In this document: positions 44,559-54,748 of the stretch, piece after piece
Layout of the letters: each line of letters starts with the position of its first letter
Position numbering within the stretch: position 1 is the first letter of the stretch
Translations under genes and position numbers: made by a program
Notes under the pieces: model-generated
The model's input: only the letters and a program-made list of their open reading frames with translations
Databases searched by the model: none
What the model was told of the DNA's origin: nothing
Source: Aquatica leii
Taxonomy: Eukaryota > Arthropoda > Insecta > Coleoptera > Lampyridae
Assembly (NCBI GenBank): GCA_035610365.1
Contig: CM069432.1
Coordinates: 236,000,104 to 236,064,103, forward strand
DNA length: 64,000 nucleotides
Direction of reading: 5' to 3'

Positions 44559-46632
44559 CTCTTAAACCGACTCGTCACTTGCTTTGGCAAGTATTAATCA
44601 TCCATTGACTGTTAGACTTATCCAGAAACTCCATCATATGAACTATGAATTGTTAACGTCACAGTACATACGGTTGTAAATCTACCAAGCTTAACTGCAG
44701 GTAACGATTTGATTCAGAGACGCTTTACAACTGATAGTGGCGTATGGATTAACCAACCTGCTCCTAATTGGTGCGGGTGTGATTACATCAAAGCACTCCA
44801 CCTGAAGTTTAATATTTCACCATGCCCCGCATAACGCCCGGATTCCTGCGGCTTTCCGTGTCGGATATGCCTAGAGAGAAACATTATCTCAAATACTACA
44901 AGGATGTTTTTTTTCCATAATAATCCACTCAATAAGCACGATTACATCGTTAAAACGCTGAAGATAACTGCTGACAAAAATGGGTTCACCGCTGAAATCA
45001 AACTCTGCAACACCTCAAATGTCTTAGTAGGGACGCTATCATCATCATCATCATCGAAGCCACGATACCTTGGGAAGAGCTTCATAATCTTAATCACACC
45101 GCAGAGAACAACATTAATCTTTACAATGACAATTACTTCACCAAATAACAAAATTCTCGTAAAAAGATATCTTTTTAACACCATATCTCGGGTATCAATT
45201 AGACATCATTTTGGCCACTTTTTTCATACAAAATTTGTGTCGCATGAAATCGGTATCTATAAACGGTGACTATCATTTTTGAGGCATCAAAATGATACCA
45301 TCTATAAGAAAGCTGAAGGTCACTGTGATACCAAAATCGTATTGCATAACATAATTATTCCATCATTCTGTTATCAAATTTATATTAATTAAATTATATG
45401 CTCCCATGTTGATTAATACAAATATGCACAGTATAAATAATGATTATATTTTTTAACTTTACTATGTTTAGTGAAGATCTAAACTTATAAAAAAACACTG
45501 TTATTACAAAAAACGTATTGGAAAACGATATTTTAAACTTTTATACGGTAGTAGACATCGTTTAACAAGCATTTAAAGTAATAAAAAAACTGAGGTTATA
45601 CCACGTTGTACTTTATCGGACAAAAACGAACATTCTTCGTAAGGCTTCGGTGCGTAGCAAGATGCGGCAAATTGTGCTGATTAGTTTATAGTACCGCCAA
45701 AAGAAATGAAATTGTATCTTAATATTTCTTAATGTACACCGTTTACCGTAAAAAATTATTAATATGTTCTATGGTGAAACTTTTATGTCTAAAATTATAT
45801 CTATTTACCTTTAATAATTATTATTATTTCACCACGTTGAATTATTATTTAATTATTTTATTGTTATTATGTCTAAAATAATTTACCTTTTTTTACAAAT
45901 TGTCTTTTGCGTAAAATACACACACATGGATAACTACACATATTCGATTCCTGTCCTAGTAGTAAATAAATTGCCATCTTCAGAATAATAATTGCCAAGA
46001 AAAATATTATGCAACGTTTGCAAAATGACCAATATGAGAAAGTATGTTTAACGTTTTCATGAATTTTGTATGAACTAAATTGATGCTTTGAGCGTTTAAA
46101 TTTTTGCGTTGAATTTATAACAGAATGATGCATTGAGAACGATAGCAGCGTATACAAACCACCAAGCTATCTATTAGCTATGAAAATCGTACCAATAATT
46201 TTGTATCAAAATATTTTCATTAATGTGACACTCGGATGTCAATAAATTGATACCAATGCTGATTGAGTCAAGACAATTCTTCTCAACCATATTATTATCA
46301 TTGCATTATGTGTCATTGATGCCAAGGAAATATGAAGTAAGTCTGCAAACTCAATCTGCACTAACGGTCTCAAACTCAAACCTACGCACATTAAGAACGA
46401 TACTATTCTGGGTTTAATATTTATTTACAGCGCCCACCGGAGTATCATATTCATATGGGGTAAAATTCATCGTCTTCAGAACCCTCGTAGCAAGTTCTAA
46501 TGTGTTTTACACTGTGTCTCATTTATAATTGTTGTGCATGTTAGTCGATCCTGTAGGATGTAACAAATATTGTATTAACACTTGTTACTACTGAAGCTAA
46601 ACGAAGAGTTTCTAAATTCTTTAATAAACACG
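44559..46632 (+). mobile_element. R2 retrotransposon relic in 28S, 5'-truncated
   Basis: This insert sits exactly between the 28S halves at the R2 site. The region 44735-45035 encodes 'WCGCDYIKALHLKFNISPCPA', a C..C pair in 'CGFPCRIC' and 'FFFHNNPLNKHDYIVKTLKITADKNGFTAEIKL'. That is the order of the R2 C-terminal zinc-binding and restriction-like endonuclease region (a '.HD.IV..L' helix, then 'GF...E'). The first 'CPA' is followed by a stop, so the frame is broken. Reverse transcriptase is absent, consistent with 5' truncation. 45300-46600 is mostly unreadable, probably 3' UTR and decay. Confidence 0.7.
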
Positions 46633-47117
46633 TAGTACGTAAATGTATTGTCATCTTATTAACAAGATTCTCAACTTGTCCCTATGCACCATCTAGCGAA
46701 CCCACAGCCAAGAAAATTGGCTTCGAAAAATTAGTGAAAAAACTGGGCACTGTAAGGAGACACGAGAGGTGCAGCATAAATGGGGGACGGTATTGTGTAG
46801 CTGAACGCCTTAGGCGTTGGCTTTTAAGAATATCATAAAAGTTACTACAGTTCATATTTTTCTTATCATTGCGAAACAGAATTCAAAGTATTAGATTATT
46901 TACCTAGGAATAGGGAACGTGAGCTGGGTTTAGACAGTCGTGAGATAGGTTAGTTTTACCCTATGATGACGTCGTCGTTGCGATAGTAATCCTGCTCAGT
47001 CCAAAAGAAGCGCAGGGTCGGACATTTGGTCAAGCACTCGTCCGAGCGGACGTTTGGCGCAAAGCTACCATCCACGGAATAAGGCTTTACGCCTCTAAGA
47101 CCGCAATCCTATCTACA
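46633..47117 (+). pseudogene. 28S rRNA pseudogene, part downstream of R2 site
   Basis: Resumes at TAG...AAATG directly after the R2 site. It continues through TGTCCCTAT..ATCTAGCGAA (46677-46705) and GGCACTGTAAGGAGAC (46747-46762), then GGGAACGTGAGCTGGGTTTAGAC (about 46915-46937). GTTGCGATAGTAATCCTGCTCAGT (46977-47000) and AAGCTACCATCCACGG (47062-47077) follow, ending near CGCCTCTAAGACCG. Internal gaps exist (about 30 bp before GGCACTGT, and more between 46800 and 46910). It covers the conserved 3' domain of 28S; no 18S, 5.8S or spacer is seen. Confidence 0.85.
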
Positions 47118-47125
47118 CAAAGCCA

Positions 47126-47680
47126 GTAACTATTCTGCTGGGTCATATTTCTGGATTCGTAGCTGCAGATGTAATTCCTAGTCTGATTGAATAGCGATGT
47201 AGTTATGACAAAGACACATAAGACGAAAGAAGTTTGTTTGGTTAATCAAAAGGGAGAGAAGGTTATGTATGATTTAAAAGGTAAAATAAATCATGCGGCG
47301 TTTCCTGAAATACAAGCAGGGTCGCAGAATAACTCAATTTCTGGAATTGGGACAGCTTTCAAACAGGTAAAAACGGAAGAATTTGTTAGCTACTAAAAAC
47401 AAGTTCTTACCAATGCAAAATATTTAGCAAAATTGCTAGACAAAGAATGCAACATCGTCATTGGTGATACAGATGCTCACTTACAAGGGACCGGAATCTC
47501 CGATACGAAAACGGCAACTATTTTAAACGAGGTTTCCATAGTCCAGATGCCGATCAAGTTGCTGATTTTAAAAAGGTTCTAGAAACCACTGAAGATATTA
47601 GAAAGAAAGTGAAAGAGTCAAGTCGATGCATACAGCAAGTACCCTATGCTAAGTTTTCCCAATTATTGAAGAGAACCTAA
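47126..47680 (+). pseudogene. serine hydroxymethyltransferase pseudogene fragment
   Basis: The translation 'GHISGFVAADVIPS' then 'DVVMTKTHKT' matches the PLP-lysine loop of SHMT, normally 'DVVTTTTHKTLRG'; here 'LRGCR' is replaced. It continues 'KGEKVMYDLKGKINHAAFPEIQAGSQNNSISGIGTAFKQVKTEEFVSY' and 'QVLTNAKYLAKLLDKECNIVIGDTDAHL', then 'TILNEVSI'. A deletion jumps to 'RGFHSPDADQVADFKKVLETTEDIRKKVKESS', the C-terminal part. The N-terminal half is absent, with a stop after 'EFVSY' and frameshifts. SHMT converts serine and tetrahydrofolate to glycine and methylene-THF; this copy cannot. Lack of visible introns suggests a retrocopy, but poly(A) and TSD are not seen. Confidence 0.85.
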
Positions 47681-47800
47681 TTTATCAAAAGAAGACAGTT
47701 CTATTCGTCAAAGAAGATACGTTCTGTCTGGTATTGTGCTGAATGAATTTTTAAAAGGAACTTAGATTCTCAAACACTAAATCATAAAACTGACAAAGTA

Positions 47801-48411
47801 AAGGGTGCGGCAGACTTATCTACATTTTTTAAATAACTGTAAGAAACTTTAAAATTTCATGATATGCTAATATACGTTAAAAAGCATTTAAGAAACATTA
47901 ATCATTCTTGAAAAATAACATTATGTCTAAAATTAATCATTACATCACGGAGCATCTGATGAGGAATTTTTTCAATTTCCCGACTAATTCTCATTTTCAG
48001 TTCTTTAAGAGTACGTGGCCGTTCTTGGAAAACGTTGGTCTTTAGGTAGTCCCACAAAAAAATCGCATGTGGTGAGATCGGATTTGAGAAAACTTCATTG
48101 AGGAGATTCATGCTCACATGGGTCGTGTGGCTTGTGACTCCATCTTGCTGAAATAAGGTGTTATCATTCAGTCTATGTTGACAAACACGAGAAATGAAGT
48201 ATGTCCGGAAACGGCGTTGCGCAGCTGCATTAGTACCGTTTTGATAAAATGCTTTTACGACGAATGACCGTTCTTGCTTGGACCACTGCTCTATGGCTAC
48301 TACTACACGCTTTGAAAAGAGAAACGCAACAGCAATGTTGCCAACTCGCCCCGCGCAACCGTTTATTTCTTACAGTTATTTAAAAAATGCAGGTTTGCCT
48401 GCCGCACCCAG
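47801..48411 (-). mobile_element. internally deleted Tc1/mariner-type element, TA flanks
   Basis: Inverted ends of about 45 bp: GGGTGCGGCAG at 47803 and its inverse at 48399-48409, with TTTTTTAAATAACTGTAAGAAA shared further in. TA flanks both sides (47799-47800 and 48412-48413). The minus strand encodes 'EQWSKQERSFVVKAFYQNGTNAAAQRRFRTYF' (transposase N-terminus) fused to 'NTLFQQDGVTSHTTHVSMNLL' and 'AIFLWDYLKTNVFQERPRTLKELKMRISREIEKIPHQMLRDVM' (C-terminal catalytic part). The middle is missing, so it is a non-autonomous deletion derivative of an ITm element. Confidence 0.8.
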
Positions 48412-48429
48412 TACTTTATGTGGAGTCCC

Positions 48430-49949
48430 TGAAGAAACAACTTAAACGACAGCAGCATTCATTCCACAAACATAATGAAGACAGTGAGGCTGTAGTAAAA
48501 GTAAGCTATATTATTTCAGAAAAAATTGCACGTTAGTCAAAACCATTTACTGACGGTGAATTCATAAAAGAATGTTTGGAGGATACAGCAGAAGTGTTAT
48601 CTCCCTTACAGAAACCACTTTACTTCAAAATAAGTTTGTCTGGTGTTGCTGTAGCTCGGAGGATAGAAGACCTGGCAGGGGATATAGAAAGAATGTTGTC
48701 GGAACGTGCGTCACAATTCGTTTATTACTCCGTTGCGCTCGACGAGAGTACAGACTTAACTGATACCGCGCAGTTGGCTGTGTTTATTCGCGGCATTGAC
48801 AGGAATTTTATTGTCACTGAAGAAATGGCTGCTTTAGTTCCAATGAAAGACAGCACAAAAGGTATTGATTTGTATGAATCATTCAATACTGTCGTAAATA
48901 AATATAAGCTAAATATGTCAAATTTGGCTGGGATTACTACGGACGGCGCTCCGGCTATGGTTGGAAAAAATGAAGGACTTGTTGCTTTAGTAAAGAAAAA
49001 TAATCCTGATGTTTCTTTTGTACAGTACTATTGCATCATTCATCAAGAAAACTTGTGTGCAAAGTCTGTTAATATCAAAGATGTTATGAGTATTGTAGTA
49101 AAAACTGTGAACTTCATTAAATCTCGAGGCTTGAATCATAGGCAGTTTCAGGAATTTTTAAAGGATATCAATGCTGCTGTTCGTTGGTTGAACCGAGGTA
49201 AAATGTTAAAACGCGTTTTTGACTTGCGAAAAGAAATTGCCGATTTTATGCAAAGTAAAGATAAAGCTGTGCCGCATTTCAGCGATGATGAATGGCTGGC
49301 CGATTTGGGTTTTCTTACCGATATCACATCACAACTCAATGACTTGAATCAGAAATTACAAGGAAAAAATAATTTAGTTCACGAATTACTTGATTTTTTA
49401 AAAGCGTTTGAATTAAAACTCGAACTATGGATCAGCCAGTTCGAAAGAAAGATTACCACGCATTTTGCTCATCTGTCGTTATTGCAGATTTCGAATATGG
49501 ACAAATATATGTCTGCACTTTTGGATCTGAAAACACAATTCCATTCACGATTCCTTGATTTTCGGAGAGACGAAAAGTACCTGAATTTATTTGCTCGTCC
49601 ATTCAGCGTTTTGGTTAAAGAAGTTCCGGAAGAATTTCAGATGGAATTGATAGAGCTACAGTGCAATTCAACCTTAAAAAATAAATTTGATGTTGATTTG
49701 CTTGATTTCTATTCGAAATACGTTACAGATTTCCCTAAAATTAGAGATCATGCATTGAAAACAATATCACTTTTTGGATCCACATATACATGTGAGCAGT
49801 TATTTTCACGCATGAAAAACGTGAAATCCAAAACGAGGACCAGAATCACCGATGTTCACCTTGAGAACAGTTTGAGGATTGCAACCAGCAATATTAAACC
49901 AGATATTGATAAACTGGTTAAAAATAAGCAGTGTCAGACATCTCAATGA
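48430..49949 (+). CDS. hAT transposase, long intact frame (GTF2IRD2/ZBED5-like)
   Basis: From 48576 there are 457 codons without a stop; similar protein text continues upstream ('VESLKKQLKRQQHSF' near 48435, 'VVKVSYIISEKIA') behind one stop near 48537. The first catalytic aspartate lies in 'YYSVALDESTDLTDTAQLAVFIRGID' and the second in 'AGITTDGAPAMVGKNEGL'. 'CIIHQENLCAK' and 'AVRWLNRGKMLKRVFDLR' form the conserved insertion-domain start, and the C-terminal dimerisation block 'ALKTISLFGSTYTCEQLFSRMKNVKSKTRTRITDVHLENSLRIAT' is complete. hAT transposases cut and rejoin DNA at TIRs. The BED zinc finger N-terminus is missing or broken, so activity is doubtful, but this is the best preserved gene of the window. 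The start codon at 48576 is simply the first ATG after the stop. Confidence 0.85.
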
Positions 49950-50129
49950 CCAATTGCATTGTATCGATTTTTATTTGCCCCTTTTGTTGATGTTGGCTCA
50001 ATAAATAAATGTTTTCTACTTATCTACTTGTTTAATCATCCTGACCATTGCCAATAAAAAAATCCTTATAAAAACACCTATGGTGGTTTTTGGCCCTTGA
50101 TTTGTAAAACGTTGAAGACCGCTGCTCTA

Positions 50130-50214
50130 GTCAATTACGCTACCGAGTTTGAAGATGACATTTTACTGCCAGTCTCGTAAGCATCGCAATCAATTTGACC
50201 CACCAATAACCATT
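50130..50214. other. junction between hAT end and BEL relic
   Basis: Short unassigned sequence. GTCAATTA at 50130-50137 would be the right copy of the hAT 8-bp target duplication; no left copy was found. Confidence 0.3.
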
Positions 50215-50830
50215 CTTATCAAACAATTCTTTCTACAACATGAATTCTAGTCAACGACAGCAATGGTGCCGTTCATAAATGCAGAGCCTTGCTAAACATA
50301 AACTCGCAAATAAATTTCATCACTAGCGAACTTTGCGATAAATTAGGGCTGCCAAAATCTAAATACAACTTAAAAATCTCGGGAATCAGTGGGTTCCAAT
50401 CAAACGTACGTACTAAACATAACATAACGCATCACGTACCACCAAAGTCTTTTGATTTGCAAACGTTACAAATACCTTCTCACATTCAGCTAGACGACTC
50501 TAAACCGCACATTAAAAACAAAATAGATATATTTCCAGGCGCCGACATCTTTTGGGATTTGCTTTGTGTCGGGCAACATAAATTAGGTCCAGGCAAACCC
50601 GTGTTACAAAAAACTAAACTACGATGGCTTCTTGGCGGATCCCTACAACAAGTACCGCAAAAAGGGACTTACTGCTTTGTTGTAATACTTCGAATAACGT
50701 TAATGTCCAAAACCAACTAGAAAAATTCTGGGAATTAGAAGATTCTGCAAATTGTTACAATACCAATTCTGCAATTGAACAATATTGTGAAGCACATTTT
50801 TCTGAAACCACAACTCGCGATTAAACCGGC
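50215..50830 (+). pseudogene. BEL/Pao protease region
   Basis: 'VNDSNGAVHKCRALLNINSQINFITSELCDKLGLPK' is the Pao-type aspartic protease start; the catalytic D-S-G-S is replaced by N-I-N-S. 'IDIFPGADIFWDLLCVGQHKLGPGKPVLQKTKLRWLLGGSL' follows, typical of the protease-RT spacer. The frame is lost near 50690. Gag is missing on the left, so the element is truncated next to the hAT end. Confidence 0.75.
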
Positions 50831-50859
50831 CGATTCATTGTAAACATTCCTTTTAAGAA

Positions 50860-51990
50860 GAATTGATCGGAACTAGGCGAATCACTGCATTAAAGCGATT
50901 TTATTCATTAGAGCGGAAGTTATGCGCACAGTTAAGGGAAAGCTATATCGAATTTTCAGACACTTACGAGTCCCTTGGTCATATCACTTGTGTGCAAGAA
51001 ATCCCTCATTCTATTAAGTCACATTTCTATTTGCCACATCATGCGGTAATCAAATCAAGCAGTACCACTACTAAGACGCGCGTCGTTTTTGACGGTTCCG
51101 CGAAGACGATTTCGGGAATTTCTTTAAACGAAACTCAACATGTCGGTCCAGTCATACGAGACGACTTATTTTCTATCCTGTTGCGATTCCGCAAACGTAC
51201 CTACGTTATTATTGCGGACATCGAAAAGATGTACCGTCAGATCTTAGTTGAGCTCAATCAACACAACTTCCAGTTAATACTTTAGAGAAAAAATCCCAAC
51301 GCTGAGGTAACCTGCTACCAACTAAATACGGTCACTTACGGCACAGCGTCACCGTCCTTTCTTTCTACCAGATGCTTAAGACAGCTAGCTTTAGAGAATT
51401 GGTACAAGTTTCCAGCCGCAGCCGACGTCATATTAAATGATTTCTACTTGGACAATCTTTTATCGGGTAGTACTGATTTGGATACTATGCTACAACTACA
51501 GTCAGAAATATCCCAAATTCTAAATTCCGCCGGGTTTCGCGTTCGAAAATGGACGTCCAATTCTCAAGGTGCAATTTATTACATTAATGAGACAAATTCT
51601 CCCACGTTTAACGCTCTCTTACCTCAAAATGAGGAAGCACGCACTCTTGGCATCCTGTGAACTCCCAACGTTGACTAATCTCAATATCACATACGTGGGC
51701 TTTTAAATGATTCTAAGGTGACCAAAAATCAATTTTGTTCACTGTTGCACAAATCTTTGATTCATTAGGGCTTTTGGCTCCGGTAATCGTTCAGGCAAAA
51801 TTAATCTTACAACTTTTGTAGCAAGCAAAACTGTCGTGGGACGAAAGCGTTCCACTAAGTTTACACACCAAATGGTTATCATTCCGCAATAAATTGCACC
51901 TCCTTAGATCAATAAAAATTCCTCGTCACGCATTGGTCAAAAACATTACGACAACCGAGCTTCACGGTTTTCCGATGCTTTAGAAGCTGC
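50860..51990 (+). pseudogene. BEL/Pao reverse transcriptase
   Basis: The open frame 50863-51285 has 'EIPHSIKSHFYLPHHAVIKSSSTTTKTRVVFDGSAKT' and 'NETQHVGPVIRDDLFSILLRFRKRTYVIIADIEKMYRQI', the Pao RT fingers and first catalytic region. 51286-51660 continues 'YGTASPSFLSTRCLRQLA' and 'DVILNDFYLDNLLSGSTDL', where the usual Y-V-D-D is Y-L-D-N. 'AGFRVRKWTSNS' follows. One stop (51283-51285) and frameshifts after 51660 occur. Confidence 0.8.
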
Positions 51991-52580
51991 ATATGGAGCA
52001 TGCGTGTACATTAAATCCACCGATTCGAACGGTACGCTTATTTTGCGCTAAGTCTCGCGTAGCGCCTTTGAAAAGTGTAAGCTTACCTCGCCTTGAATTA
52101 TGCGCGACAGTACATTTGGCTCGATTAATGCAAAAGGTGACTTCGGCTTTAAAATGCACCTTTAGTAATTTCTTTTACTGGTGCGATTCCACAATTACTT
52201 TAAATTGGATACGAGGAGCACCCAGACGTTGGAAAACATTTATAACCAACAGAGTAGCGGAAATTCAAGTCATTAGTAACAGTAAAAACTGGAGGCACAT
52301 TGCGACACACGAGAATCCTGCGGATTTACTATCGCGTGACGTGTCGCCTCGAGATCTTGAAAACGCTAATTTGTGGTGGCGAGGGCCCACTTGGTTAATG
52401 AGCGATTCAGCATCCTGGCCAACTCAACCAAACTGCTTTGAAAATGATTTAGAGATTCGCGTCTCCTCCCATGTAGCTATTCATCCACAACTATTAAATA
52501 GATTTTCAAAATTTTCATCCTTGCAACGAGTCACAGCTTACTTCTACCGATTCATAAATCATACAAAAAAATCGAGGTAA
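51991..52580 (+). pseudogene. BEL/Pao RNase H / peptidase A17-annotated region
   Basis: 'SVSLPRLELCATVHLARLMQKV', 'YWCDSTITLNWIRGAPRRWKTFITNRVAEIQ', 'WRHIATHENPADLLSRDVSPRDL' and 'LWWRGPTWL' are standard Pao landmarks after RT. The piece ends with 'FSSLQRVTAYFYRFI', the start of the integrase linker. The equivalent block in the minus-strand BEL array has different residues, so the two belong to different Pao families. Confidence 0.8.
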
Positions 52581-52649
52581 ACGCAACATAAACCGGTATT
52601 TAACTGTGGAGGAAAGGCATTTGCATTGTTGTTGTAACAAAATTAATCT

Positions 52650-53767
52650 GCATTAATGAACATATTAGGCTACTACATTGTGGTGCTAATCAATTACTTT
52701 CATCTCTAAGGGATAAATACTGGCCGATCTCTGCCAGAAGCATGTTGCGAAAAGTAGTTCATGACTGTATAAAATGCTTTCGTGCCAATCCTAAGTCATT
52801 TAACCCACTCATGGGAAATCTTCCTAAAAATCGCATCACCGAGACCCCGCCCTCTTCTAATAGCGGTGTGGACTATGCAGGTCCAGTAATGATAAAAAAC
52901 AAGAATGGGCGTGACTCAAAACTAATAAAATCATACATTTGTATCTTCGTGTGCTGTAGCACAAAGGCGGTTCATTTAGAACTGGTATGTGACCTCACTG
53001 CTGAAACCTTTTTAGCAGCTTTAAAGAGATTTGCGGCCCGAAGGGGACAACCATTGAACATTTACTCCGATAACGGAAAGAATTTTGTTAGGGCAAGGGC
53101 TGAATTGGATTCATTTTTGTCAAATAAATTAATTCAAAATCACATTAAAGATTCATCAGCTCTTGTCAATACTTCCTGGTATTTCACCCCACCGCGTTCA
53201 CCTCACTTTGGAGGACAGTGGGAAGCGGATGTGAAATCTGTAAAATACCGTTTAAAACGAGTTGCTGCGAACACCTTTTTGACATTTGAAAAGTACTACA
53301 CGTTGCTTACACATATTTAGGCTGTGTTAAATCCCCGTCCTTTATCCTCCCTTACTACTGATCCTAACGACCTCGATCCATTAACTCCAGCACATTTCCT
53401 TATCGCAAGAAAGCTTACTGCTTTGCCTGAGCACACTCTTATGGACACGGCTAACAAGAGGCTGAGCAAATACCAGCATATTCAAAAACTCCATCAACAC
53501 TTTTGGAAGCGTTGTAGTAAGGAATACATCCATGAACCTCAAGTTCGCTCCAAATGGAAAATTAACCACAAGAATATTTTAGAATTGGGCTCTATATTTC
53601 TAATTCGCGATGACAATCTACCTCCATTAAAGTGGCTGCTTGGACGAGTTAGTCAACTGCATGTAGGAACTGACGGCGTAACCCGTGTTGTGACAGTGCA
53701 AACTGCTAATGGTACAGTGCTTCAACGTGCAGTGTGTAAAATTTGTGCACTCCCCCAAAGAACGTAG
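52650..53767 (+). pseudogene. BEL/Pao integrase
   Basis: 52660-52795 holds the zinc-binding part ('LLHCGANQLLSSLRDKYWPIS', 'VVHDCIKCFRANPK'). The catalytic core has 'SGVDYAGPV' (first Asp), 'NIYSDNGKNFVRA' (second Asp) and 'HFGGQWEADVKSVK' (Glu), all three acidic residues retained. A stop at 53318-53320 separates the tail 'LNPRPLSSLTTDPNDLDPLTPAHFLI', 'KYQHIQKLHQHFWKRCSKEYIHE' and 'GSIFLIRDDNLPPLKWLLGRV' (to 53767). No 3' LTR could be identified downstream because no second copy exists here. Confidence 0.85.
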
Positions 53768-53770
53768 TGA

Positions 53771-54746
53771 TGTGGTTAATTATACTGCAACGTTTGAAGT
53801 AAATTTCTCATTACAAATACATTCTTATTTCAAACTTCGTTATTTATTTTGCATCGATTTGAAAAAGATATGTGTGCATCTGCACAAACCGCGTTAGTTT
53901 AACCAACGCAAAAACATTGTTTTTGTATTAGATGAAGACCATGAAGTAAGAAGGAAGGATTCACTATCTGATATTGTTTGTTTTGTGGAAACTAGATATT
54001 CTTCAAAATACTTTTTTGACATACTTTCTGTTCATGTTTTGATCAAGGGTAATAGGTACAATTAGAGATGTAACTATACAGACCGTGTTTTTAAAGGTAA
54101 ATATCTCATCTACATTACGTTCTGTAATGCCAAGACAATTTGACAATTAAAATTGATAACCCTGTATACATCTGAAAATACAGTTAGGTAATGAGCGTTT
54201 GGTAAATAAGATACAATGAATTAGAGACTTCGTTTAGCACCATTTGAAGCTTCGGCTGACAAAAACCTTCAAACATGGTAGCAACGTGTCGTGGCTTCAT
54301 TCATTCTGAGTTTCCATAATAAGTAATCATCATACTTTCAGTTAGAATGTATATGTTCATGAAAAGCTATCTGAATGTTTAGGTTCTGCTACTATTTAAG
54401 ACAAGGACATATCCATATGACGACAGAACTAATTTTAATTAAAAAAAAACTTACATTGTAATGTAATTTGAAATATTTGTTTTAATAATTTTCTTCGGTT
54501 TACTGGTGCATTTCCGTTGGTTTTCAATAACGCAATTACTAATCTTAGTTGTATAATCGAAAGCTGTCACAATACAAGAGTCAATTACAACATTGTGCCT
54601 AATTTGGAAAATCGTACAGTAAATTTAACGTCATATCAAAAAGATTTAGTAAGAACGCTGTATATGATTGTTACATTTCTTTTATTAATAATTTATGGCA
54701 CATAAATAATGTTCTGACAAAAATTTCTCAACCATATGAATAATCA
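53771..54746. other. no recognisable feature
   Basis: Probably the 3' flank of the BEL relic, perhaps including a single LTR that cannot be delimited without a partner. No coding signal was found. Confidence 0.4.
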
Positions 54747-54748
54747 TA

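Larger units (their letters stand above)
47690..50129 (+). mobile_element. hAT element (GTF2IRD2/ZBED5-like), right end present
   Basis: Contains a long transposase frame and a right TIR ending at 50129; its inverse begins TAGAGCAGCGGTCTTCAACG. No matching left TIR was found: the left side runs into the SHMT fragment, so it is probably truncated there. A Tc1/mariner-type element at 47801-48411 interrupts the N-terminal coding part. Confidence 0.7.

Noticed and set aside
45039..45057. ATC trinucleotide run, possible microsatellite of note
   Set aside because: Only about six units, inside the decayed R2 coding region; ordinary slippage.
45270..46600. independent gene inside the R2 insert
   Set aside because: Short minus frame at 45873-46157 has no motif; the region is better explained as decayed R2 3' part.
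47126..47680. functional SHMT gene
   Set aside because: Stops, frameshifts, loss of the N-terminal half and an internal deletion make it a pseudogene.
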